The notes under the pieces were generated by a model. That model did no database searches, was not told the origin of the DNA, and saw only the letters and a program-made list of their open reading frames with translations. Positions 1-6,052 of a DNA stretch of 6,436 nt are shown piece after piece. The stretch is from CAYXVU01 sp964468725 (GTDB lineage Bacteria; Acidobacteriota; Blastocatellia; UBA7656): positions 1 to 6,436 of the forward strand of contig CAYXVU010000305.1 in assembly GCA_964468725.1 (NCBI GenBank). The letters run 5' to 3'. Each line of letters opens with the position of its first letter. Position 1 is the first letter of the stretch. The position numbers were made by a program, and so were the translations under genes.

Positions 1-10
1 GAACAGCTAT

Positions 11-40
11 CTGACGCCTATCGTATCATTGTGATATAGT
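11..40 (+). promoter_or_regulatory. Candidate extended -10 promoter for the SpoIIE-type phosphatase gene
   Basis: CTGACG at 11-16 matches four of six bases of the sigma-70 -35 consensus. TATAGT at 35-40 matches five of six of the -10 consensus and is preceded by TG plus one base (32-34), the extended -10 arrangement. The spacer is 18 bases. Transcription would begin near 46-48, downstream of the GTG at 39 and just ahead of the Shine-Dalgarno sequence at 50-55, which fits use of the ATG at 60. This was matched by eye to the E. coli consensus, and the true promoter preference of this organism is unknown. Confidence 0.33.
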
Positions 41-49
41 GGCGCGGTT

Positions 50-55
50 GAGGGA
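50..55 (+). promoter_or_regulatory. Ribosome-binding site GAGGGA that favours the ATG at 60
   Basis: GAGGGA lies four bases before the ATG at 60. The spacing is short but workable. The upstream in-frame GTG at 39 has no purine-rich sequence before it and overlaps the candidate -10 box. The site therefore supports the ATG as the start of the phosphatase gene. Confidence 0.5.
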
Positions 56-59
56 TGTG

Positions 60-2759
60 ATGAAACAGCGATGGCGGCTCATTTTAGGCGCAACCTTCTT
101 TGCTCTGCTCTTTGTCTACTGCGGCTCGTTGTTCTCTAAATCGGTCGCGTTGCTCAGTATGAACAGCGAACCAGGATGGCTGCCTCATCAACAAGGTGAG
201 CGTGTAGTGGTCAGACAGCAAACCTTGCCGTCCAATAACCCCAGTCTGAAAATCGGAGACGAAGTCCTCGCCATCAACGGTGTGCGCCTTACCGATGTCG
301 CACATTTTGCCGAACAGTTTCAGGATGTCGCGCCGGGTACGACCTATCTGGTCACCATTCGGCGCAATGGGCAAACGATGGATATGGCGCTCAAGACGCG
401 CCCCATTCCGCTGCTCAGTTGGATTATCACCGGCGCGGGCACGCTAATTATCCCTAGCATCTTCCTGCTCACAGGCTTTGCGGTCTTCGTCCTCAAACCT
501 TATGACAAACAGGCATTTTTGCTCTCGATGATGTTCGGCATGTTCATCGGTGCGCTGATGGCGACGGCGCCGTTGTTCGGAGATACGCGCTGGTGGATTG
601 TCGGGATGATGATGATCGTGCAGATCGTCTCGCTCTTTCTGTGGCCGATTTTCCTCCACTTCTTTCTCATCTTCCCGGAACCATCGCCGGTTCTCAATCG
701 CTTTCCGCGACTCGAATATCTACTCTACATCCCGCAACTAATTACCATATTCCCCTACTTCACGGCGCTCAATCTGCTCGGCGCGATTGCCCCGGAGAAG
801 GCGCCATCCTTCGCCGCCACCTTCTTTCTACTGGGCGCGATCAGCGTCGTATTATTCGTCCTCTATTTCGCCGCCGGATTGCTCGTCTTACTGATCAACT
901 ATCGCGCTGCCGGTCGCGTGTCGCGCCGCAAGATGCGGGTTGTCGTGGCAGGCAGCATCGCCGGGTTTCTGCCCATCTTCATCGTCATCGGCTTGGCCAT
1001 CTTCTTCGACCTGCCGGAGACGCAAAATCGGTTGTGGCGCTGGTTAGCTTCGATAGCCTTCTTCGCCTTTCCGCTCTTCCCGCTCTCCTTCGCCTATGCC
1101 ATCATTCGCCACCAAGTCATTCCGGTGCGCCTCATCTTGCGGCGCAGCGCGCGCTATCTGCTGGTCTCGCGCGGCTTCATCATCGTGCAGGCGTTGGTCG
1201 TCTTTTCGGTCTTGAGCTTTCTGTTGACCGGCGCCCGAATGGAAGCGATTGACCGACTCGGTCCACGTGCCGACATCATCATCACCATGTTGGTCATCGC
1301 GGCGTCAGTCGGTCTGCTCACCCTGCTCAATCAACGGGTGATGCCGGTCATTGATCGCCGCTTCTTCCGCGAATCCTATGACGCGCATCAAGTGCTTTCC
1401 GAGTTGGGCAACGAAATGCGCCATCTCACCACCGTCGAGCAATTGCTGGAACGCACTTCTGTGAAGATTCAAGACGCGCTGCATGTTGAAAACGTCACCA
1501 TCTTTTTACCGGCGGAAACCGGCAGCGATTTCCGCTCGGCCATCTGCAATCATCTGGCCGAAGACGGGAACACTACATCCAATTTTGATCGCACCCTGCA
1601 ACTGCCCGGTCGCGGGGTGATCGTTGAAAAGATGCGCCGCGCCGCCTTCCCCCTGCCGGTGGATTTCGACCGCACCTGGTCATGGACACAAGAACTCTTG
1701 GCGCAGGAGTTGACCAACCAACAGTCGCAGCGCGATGAAATTCGCACCCTGCGCCGCATTCGCGCGGCCTTGTTACTGCCAATCACAACCAAAGAAGAGC
1801 TGCTCGGCGTCATCTCTTTAGGGCCACGATTAGGCGATCTGCCATTTTCCAAAGAGGATAAGTCGCTGCTGATGTCGGTCGCTTTGCAGATGGCGCTTGC
1901 TATGCAAAACGCGCAACTCGTCCAGCAGGTTGCCGAAGAAGAACGGTTGCGTCACGAGTTGGCCATCGCCACCACTGTGCAACGTCGCCTCTTTCCGGCC
2001 TGCCCTCCGCAGTTGCAGCGCGTCGAGTTGGCAGGCGTCTGTCATCCGGCACGCGGCGTCGGGGGCGATTATTACGATTTCATCGTCTTGGAAGGCGGCA
2101 AAGTCGGCATTGCGGTCGCCGATGTCGCAGGGAAAGGCATCTCAGCCGCGCTCTTAATGTCAACGGTGCAGGCCTCGCTCAGAAGTCACGCGCCTTCGGT
2201 CAACGGTCGCTTAACCGATCTGGCATCGGCGATGAATCGCCTGCTGCACCTGTCCACCGATAGCAATGACTACGCCACCTTTTTTTATGCGCAATTTTGC
2301 GAAGAGACGGACACGCTCACCTATGTCAACGCCGGACACAATCCGCCGATGGTGATTCGAGCGGCGGCGGCTGAACGCGCACTCAGCGCCGGGCAAGCGG
2401 CGACCTTTGACCGCCGTCCGGAGATGATGGGGGACGGAAACGACGATTACCTCTCCCGATTTTCATTGCTCACAACCGGCGGCCCGATCATCGGAGCCTT
2501 CCATCACTCCTGTTACGAACAAGAGAGCATTGCGATGCAGAACGGCGATCTGCTCGTCGCCTATACGGATGGCGTGACCGAAGCGCGGAACCCCAACGAG
2601 CAAGAGTTCGGAGAAGAACGATTGCAATCCTTGCTGGCACAAGTATCCCACCTGTCGGCGCAAGAGATTACCGAGCGAGTTGTCGAAAGCGTGCGGCAAT
2701 GGTGCGGGGATATGCCGCAACACGACGATTTGACACTGGTCGTCATGAAGGTAAGATAA
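60..2759 (+). CDS. Membrane-anchored PDZ-GAF-SpoIIE/RsbU-type PP2C serine/threonine phosphatase
   Basis: Predicted receptor-type protein phosphatase of 899 residues, counted from the ATG at 60 (906 from the in-frame GTG at 39; an in-frame TGA lies at 12-14). Visible order: a membrane helix at about 5-25; a PDZ domain at about 35-113 with the core GDEVLAING; nine further hydrophobic helices between about 119 and 423; a GAF-like region at about 440-620; a short helix; and a SpoIIE/RsbU PP2C catalytic domain from about 650 to the end. Arg/Lys-rich loops (RVSRRKMR, RLILRRSARY, DRRFF) fall on the cytoplasmic side if there are ten spans, which puts PDZ in the periplasm and the catalytic domain inside. 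Metal-site motifs are intact: GGDYYD (D670), DVAGKG (D688), NAGHNPP (757-763), YTDGVTEA (D837) and HDDLTLVV (D889/D890). An extra segment of about 25 residues precedes TGGPIIGAF. Relatives dephosphorylate anti-anti-sigma (STAS) proteins; no such partner is nearby, so the substrate is unknown. The family call is firm, the ligand and target are not. Confidence 0.92.
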   Translation: MKQRWRLILGATFFALLFVYCGSLFSKSVALLSMNSEPGWLPHQQGERVVVRQQTLPSNNPSLKIGDEVLAINGVRLTDVAHFAEQFQDVAPGTTYLVTIRRNGQTMDMALKTRPIPLLSWIITGAGTLIIPSIFLLTGFAVFVLKPYDKQAFLLSMMFGMFIGALMATAPLFGDTRWWIVGMMMIVQIVSLFLWPIFLHFFLIFPEPSPVLNRFPRLEYLLYIPQLITIFPYFTALNLLGAIAPEKAPSFAATFFLLGAISVVLFVLYFAAGLLVLLINYRAAGRVSRRKMRVVVAGSIAGFLPIFIVIGLAIFFDLPETQNRLWRWLASIAFFAFPLFPLSFAYAIIRHQVIPVRLILRRSARYLLVSRGFIIVQALVVFSVLSFLLTGARMEAIDRLGPRADIIITMLVIAASVGLLTLLNQRVMPVIDRRFFRESYDAHQVLSELGNEMRHLTTVEQLLERTSVKIQDALHVENVTIFLPAETGSDFRSAICNHLAEDGNTTSNFDRTLQLPGRGVIVEKMRRAAFPLPVDFDRTWSWTQELLAQELTNQQSQRDEIRTLRRIRAALLLPITTKEELLGVISLGPRLGDLPFSKEDKSLLMSVALQMALAMQNAQLVQQVAEEERLRHELAIATTVQRRLFPACPPQLQRVELAGVCHPARGVGGDYYDFIVLEGGKVGIAVADVAGKGISAALLMSTVQASLRSHAPSVNGRLTDLASAMNRLLHLSTDSNDYATFFYAQFCEETDTLTYVNAGHNPPMVIRAAAAERALSAGQAATFDRRPEMMGDGNDDYLSRFSLLTTGGPIIGAFHHSCYEQESIAMQNGDLLVAYTDGVTEARNPNEQEFGEERLQSLLAQVSHLSAQEITERVVESVRQWCGDMPQHDDLTLVVMKVR

Positions 2760-2765
2760 CCAACC

Positions 2766-5177
2766 CTAGCGCGCCGCCACTTCGCGTAGCGCTGCAATAA
2801 AGCGATCATTCTCTTCCGGCGTGCCGACCGAAACGCGGAAATAGTCAGCCAGCATTGGATAGCGGCTTACATCGCGAATGAGAATATCGCGCGCGGCCAT
2901 CTCTTCAAATACCACTTGCGGCTTCACTTTCATGCGCACGATCATAAAGTTCGCTTCTGATCGAACCGGCTCAACCCCCTCTATTGCGGCAAGCGCGACA
3001 ACCATGCGCTCGCGTTCTCGGATGATCGTCTCGATCTGCGGGCGCAGCAGGTCGAATCGTTCGCAAGCGATTTCCGCTGCCATCGCCGAATGAAAATTCA
3101 GATTGTAGGGCAAGGTTGCTTTGTGTACTTCGCGCGTCAGTTCCGGTGAAGCCAGCAGATACCCGACGCGCAACCCCGACATTGCCATCGCTTTTGAAAA
3201 CGTTCGCAAGACAATCAAGTTCGGCAGTTCCGCAAGCAGCGGCACAACCGTATGGCGAGAAAATTCGTGATAGGCTTCGTCAATAACGATCAAACCGTTG
3301 AAGTCGTTAGCCAGTTGTCGCAGGTCTTCATCACGAATCCGACAGCCGGTCGGATTGTTCGGCGAGCAGATGATGATAACATCGGCGCGAGTCTGCAACG
3401 TGCGATCACGAATTGCCGCCATATCGAATTGCAACTCCTGTGTCAGCGGCACACCCAACACCTCGCCGCCGAGTACCGTAACGATCTGACGGTACAGAGT
3501 AAAGGTCGGTTCGGGAATCACGACGCGTGCGCCTTGCGAAACCGTCACCATCAGGGTCGCTTGAATCAATTCATTCGAACCGTTGCCTACCAACGTACCA
3601 TCGGCTCGCCAACCGGCAAATGCCGCCAGTTTCTCCAACAAACTCGTCGGCACGAAATCGGGATAGCGCGACCATTTGCGCGCCGCCAATCGCCGCTCAA
3701 CTTCCTGTTTGATCGCTTCCGGCATCTCGAACGGATTCTCGTTCTGATTGAGTTTGATCGTCGCCCGATAGGGTGCCAGCGTATAGGCGGTGATGGCACG
3801 CACGCTCGGCTTAATCTTTTCCAAAGGGAGTTGCCGACTGATGGGTAATGAATCTCCCGGCCTTTGCCCGTCATTGACCGTCTGGTTCTCTTCACTTCGC
3901 AACAGTACAGCACGTTTGTGCGCCGTCAGCCCTTCCGCCTCAGCCATTGCAGCAATAGCTGAGGCATTCTTCCTCACTGCATCAGGCGTGTATTCGATCA
4001 GCGATTGCCGTTTCAGAAAATCGTACACGCCGAGCGGCGACGAAAAGCGCGCGGTTCCGACAGTCGGCAACACATGATTGGTTCCGGCGAAATAATCGCC
4101 GACCGGTTCGGGCGACCAGTCGCCGAAAAAGATCGCCCCGGCGTTTTCAATCAGTGTCGCCGCTCGCTCATTCTCTTTGGTCATCAACTCAAGGTGTTCG
4201 GGCGCGAGTTGATTGATGAGTGCACAGCCCTCTTCGAGCCGATCAACGACAAAAATCGCGCCAAACTTTTCCAGAGCCGTCTCGGCAATTTCTCGCTTCT
4301 CCAACTGGCGAATCTGTTCGCCGAGTTGATAAGCGACCTCTTGCGCCAGCTCGCTGCTTGTCGTCACACAGATGGACGACGCTTCGGTATCGTGTTCCGC
4401 TTGGGCAAGTAGATCAGCGGCGACAAATCGCGGATTCGCCGTTTCATCGGCGAGCACGACGACTTCGGTTGGCCCGGCTATCGAATCAATGCCAACCGTG
4501 CCATAAACCAACTTCTTCGCTATGGCAACGTACAGATTACCGGGACCAACGATCTTATCGACGCGGGGAATGGTCTCTGTGCCGAACGCCAGCGCCGCAA
4601 TGGCTTGCGCACCGCCGATGCGATACACCTCTGTGATGCCGAGTTCGGCAATCACAGCAGCCATCATTGGCACGCGTTCCAATGTTCCCGGCGGCGTGGC
4701 GACCACAACGCGCGGCACTCCGGCGACGGCGGCGGGTACGGCATTCATCATCAGCGAAGAAGGATAAGCCGCGCGCCCGCCTGGCACATACAACCCTGCC
4801 GATGCAACCGGAAGAATGCGTTGACCAAGCCGGACGCCCTGATCGGACATCATCTGCCAACTCACTTCGCGTTGGCGATCATGAAAAGCTCGCACATTAT
4901 CAATCGCTTGCCGAAAGGCGGCCAGCGTCTCGCGGTCAGCGCGGGCAGCCGCATCGCGGATAAAGTCATCCGAGACGCGTAAATCTTCGACACGAAACGT
5001 CGTGTGATCGAACTCTTGCGTGTAATGCAGCAAGGCTTCATCGCCACCCGTGCGCACGTTTTCAATAATCTTGCCGACTTGCTCAACGAGATCAGGATTC
5101 AGTTGCAACGCACGCGAGCGAATCTGCTCAAGCGCCGGATTCGGGATACTGGGCTGGTAATGGCTAATCAAAATCAT
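2766..5177 (-). CDS. hisDC: Bifunctional histidinol dehydrogenase / histidinol-phosphate aminotransferase (HisD-HisC fusion)
   Basis: A single uninterrupted 803-residue frame encodes two cytoplasmic histidine enzymes. Residues 1-430 are HisD, which oxidises L-histidinol to L-histidine in two NAD-dependent steps. The zinc ligands Q259, H262, D361 and H420 and the catalytic pair E327-H328 (APEHLEL) are present, almost at E. coli numbering. Residues about 451-803 are HisC, a fold-type I PLP aminotransferase converting imidazole acetol phosphate and glutamate to histidinol phosphate. It shows NQNENPF (478-483), RYPD (504-507), GNGSNE (531-536), SPNNPTG (605-611), DEAYHEF (D633, Y636), the PLP lysine K662 in TFSKAMAMSGLR, R670, and R781 in RVSVGTPEEN. 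A polar linker at about 431-450 joins them with no stop and no ATG or GTG; the nearest alternative start is a TTG (residue 452) without a Shine-Dalgarno. Both halves are full length, so both are probably active. GGAG lies nine bases before the ATG. No other his gene is in the window, and the phosphatase of the intervening step is absent. The gene ends six bases from the convergent phosphatase gene. Confidence 0.96.
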   Translation of the reverse strand: MILISHYQPSIPNPALEQIRSRALQLNPDLVEQVGKIIENVRTGGDEALLHYTQEFDHTTFRVEDLRVSDDFIRDAAARADRETLAAFRQAIDNVRAFHDRQREVSWQMMSDQGVRLGQRILPVASAGLYVPGGRAAYPSSLMMNAVPAAVAGVPRVVVATPPGTLERVPMMAAVIAELGITEVYRIGGAQAIAALAFGTETIPRVDKIVGPGNLYVAIAKKLVYGTVGIDSIAGPTEVVVLADETANPRFVAADLLAQAEHDTEASSICVTTSSELAQEVAYQLGEQIRQLEKREIAETALEKFGAIFVVDRLEEGCALINQLAPEHLELMTKENERAATLIENAGAIFFGDWSPEPVGDYFAGTNHVLPTVGTARFSSPLGVYDFLKRQSLIEYTPDAVRKNASAIAAMAEAEGLTAHKRAVLLRSEENQTVNDGQRPGDSLPISRQLPLEKIKPSVRAITAYTLAPYRATIKLNQNENPFEMPEAIKQEVERRLAARKWSRYPDFVPTSLLEKLAAFAGWRADGTLVGNGSNELIQATLMVTVSQGARVVIPEPTFTLYRQIVTVLGGEVLGVPLTQELQFDMAAIRDRTLQTRADVIIICSPNNPTGCRIRDEDLRQLANDFNGLIVIDEAYHEFSRHTVVPLLAELPNLIVLRTFSKAMAMSGLRVGYLLASPELTREVHKATLPYNLNFHSAMAAEIACERFDLLRPQIETIIRERERMVVALAAIEGVEPVRSEANFMIVRMKVKPQVVFEEMAARDILIRDVSRYPMLADYFRVSVGTPEENDRFIAALREVAAR

Positions 5178-5179
5178 CG

Positions 5180-5191
5180 CGGAGTTCTCCG
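5180..5191 (-). promoter_or_regulatory. Shine-Dalgarno of hisDC embedded in a palindrome
   Basis: Read on the minus strand, CGGAGAACTCCG ends two bases before the ATG at 5177. Its GGAG (plus positions 5187-5190) lies nine bases from the start and is the evident ribosome-binding site. The flanks are mirror images, so the mRNA could fold as CGGA-GAAC-TCCG and partly hide the site. With only four stem pairs the structure would be weak. The ribosome-binding role is well supported; a regulatory role is speculation. Confidence 0.55.
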
Positions 5192-5231
5192 ATTTTCAAC
5201 GAATTGCAACCGTACCACGCAGCCGAAGAAG

Positions 5232-5246
5232 TGGCAAATTTGGCCA
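5232..5246. promoter_or_regulatory. Imperfect palindrome TGGC-N7-GCCA, possible operator upstream of hisDC
   Basis: TGGC (5232-5235) and GCCA (5243-5246) are inverted copies around AAATTTG. With one bulged base the symmetry extends to seven pairs, TGGCAAA against TTTGGCCA. The site lies 55-69 bases before the hisDC start codon, a usual place for a repressor or activator site. The half-site is too short to name a regulator, and chance occurrence is possible. Confidence 0.2.
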
Positions 5247-5326
5247 TCGGGAAAAGACATATCAAGGCGTAATCGGCTTGGGATATTCAGCCATCAGAGG
5301 CGAGAGCAAACAGAATAATCGGGCGT

Positions 5327-5352
5327 ATCCGTGAAAATCCGTCTCATCCGTG
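5327..5352. repeat. Short tandem ATCCGTG/C repeat cluster
   Basis: ATCCGTG (5327-5333), ATCCGTC (5337-5343) and ATCCGTG (5346-5352) recur at spacings of 10 and 9 bases, followed by a decayed fourth copy (CTATCT). The spacers are A-rich (AAA) or TC. The cluster is intergenic and matches no part of the flanking genes. It resembles ATCCGTG-rich interspersed sequences that I recall between genes in several environmental phyla, an unchecked memory rather than a database match. Its function is unknown. Confidence 0.55.
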
Positions 5353-5428
5353 TTCTATCTCTTCATTTCAACTCTGCCCAATAGAAACCGGCATAGCCAT
5401 AAAAATCGGGTAATTTTCAGATCAGGAT

Positions 5429-6052
5429 TCAACCTACTCGGCGGTACAAACGAACGAGAGAGGTATCCGTGCTTTCGGCAAGCAAATCACGGATTCGCTT
5501 GTGTGTGTTCGGAAAAAGCAAGTCGGGCGCGATCTCGCACAGCGGTTCCAAAACGAAGCGGCGCAAGTGCAAACGCGGATGTGGCACGATGAGGTCTGCG
5601 CGGACTGCGTTTTCGCCACGCGATAAGTTAGTGATCGTGGTGGTCATTACGAAATCACCAAGCAGCAATACATCAATATCAATCACGCGCGGAGCATTGA
5701 CGAACGGACGCTCGCGCCCCATCTCTTCTTCGATCCGCAGAACTGCTTGCAGCAGTCCTATCGCTTGACATCGTAGGCTATCGTCGGCATTGTCACCTGC
5801 CTGTTCTTTGAGGCCGATATGAGGTTCGGTCTCCGCGCCTATCTGCGTCTCAGGGGTAATAATGATTTCGATCACTTGATTCAAAAACCATCCTTGATCG
5901 GCATAACCGACCGGCTCGGTTTCGTAAATTGAAGAGGCGCGCGTTATCGAAACACCGAGTGCGCGGATGCGGTCGCGCGCTTCCAGCAAATTGGCCTCCC
6001 GGTCACCAAGATTCGAACCCAAGCCGAGATATCCGGTTATCTTCATTTTCAC
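5429..6052 (-). CDS. folK: 2-amino-4-hydroxy-6-hydroxymethyldihydropteridine diphosphokinase (HPPK)
   Basis: Cytoplasmic folate-pathway enzyme that transfers pyrophosphate from ATP to 6-hydroxymethyl-7,8-dihydropterin, giving the substrate of dihydropteroate synthase. The family signatures appear in order: YLGLGSNLGDR (8-18), SSIYETEPVGY with DQGWFLNQV (40-60), EEEMGRER (108-115), NAPRVIDIDVLLLGD (119-133) and VPHPRLHLRRFVLEPL (156-171). The magnesium aspartates D125 and D127 and the conserved R122 are present. At 207 residues it exceeds the usual 160-180, mainly through an extra hydrophilic segment at about 69-97 between FLNQVIEI and the helix before EEEMGRER. The frame can start at GTG 6052 or ATG 6046, two codons later. 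Neither has a strong Shine-Dalgarno: GGTAAG (plus 6062-6067) is nine bases before the GTG and 15 before the ATG, so the GTG is slightly favoured. hisDC follows on the same strand after 251 bases. Other folate genes are not in the window. Confidence 0.95.
   Translation of the reverse strand: MKMKITGYLGLGSNLGDREANLLEARDRIRALGVSITRASSIYETEPVGYADQGWFLNQVIEIIITPETQIGAETEPHIGLKEQAGDNADDSLRCQAIGLLQAVLRIEEEMGRERPFVNAPRVIDIDVLLLGDFVMTTTITNLSRGENAVRADLIVPHPRLHLRRFVLEPLCEIAPDLLFPNTHKRIRDLLAESTDTSLVRLYRRVG

Larger units (their letters stand above)
5178..5428. other. Intergenic region between folK and hisDC
   Basis: This 251-base gap contains no credible gene. Going leftward on the minus strand from folK it holds the ATCCGTG repeat cluster (5327-5352), an imperfect palindrome TGGC-N7-GCCA (5232-5246) and the hisDC ribosome-binding site. 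A -35-like TTGATA (plus 5260-5265) stands 17 bases before a poor -10 (CAAATT, 5237-5242), too weak to call a promoter. After the folK stop there is only a 5-bp A/T stem (AAAAT-TACCCG-ATTTT on the minus strand), too weak for an intrinsic terminator. Whether hisDC has its own promoter or depends on read-through from folK cannot be decided here. Confidence 0.6.

Noticed and set aside
593..1252. 219-codon plus-strand frame inside the phosphatase gene
   Set aside because: It overlaps the membrane region of a clearly coding frame, its translation is Arg/His/Leu-rich with no domain, and it has no ribosome-binding site. It is a shadow of codon use in the real gene.
2766..2795. Possible terminator hairpin AGCGC...GCGCT at the convergent gene ends
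   Set aside because: Only five pairs with a 16-base loop, inside the hisDC coding end, and no T-run on either strand.
3252..3848. 198-codon plus-strand frame antisense to the HisC part
   Set aside because: The opposite strand carries all HisC catalytic motifs. The antisense product has no recognisable domain and is explained by codon periodicity.
3587..3913. 108-codon minus-strand frame crossing the HisD-HisC linker in another frame
   Set aside because: Its position at the fusion joint raised the idea of a frameshifted separate HisC. However, its product has no HisC motif, while the main frame carries the HisC N-terminus without interruption.
4005..4412. 135-codon plus-strand frame antisense to HisD
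   Set aside because: It is antisense to the zinc- and substrate-binding part of HisD, has no domain and no Shine-Dalgarno, and is a shadow frame.
5237..5265. Possible minus-strand promoter for hisDC (TTGATA, 17 bases, CAAATT)
   Set aside because: The -35 match is good but the -10 matches only three of six bases. Not reported as a promoter.
5400..5428. Possible intrinsic terminator after folK
   Set aside because: The only stem, AAAAT with ATTTT around TACCCG, is five A/T pairs and would not be stable enough.
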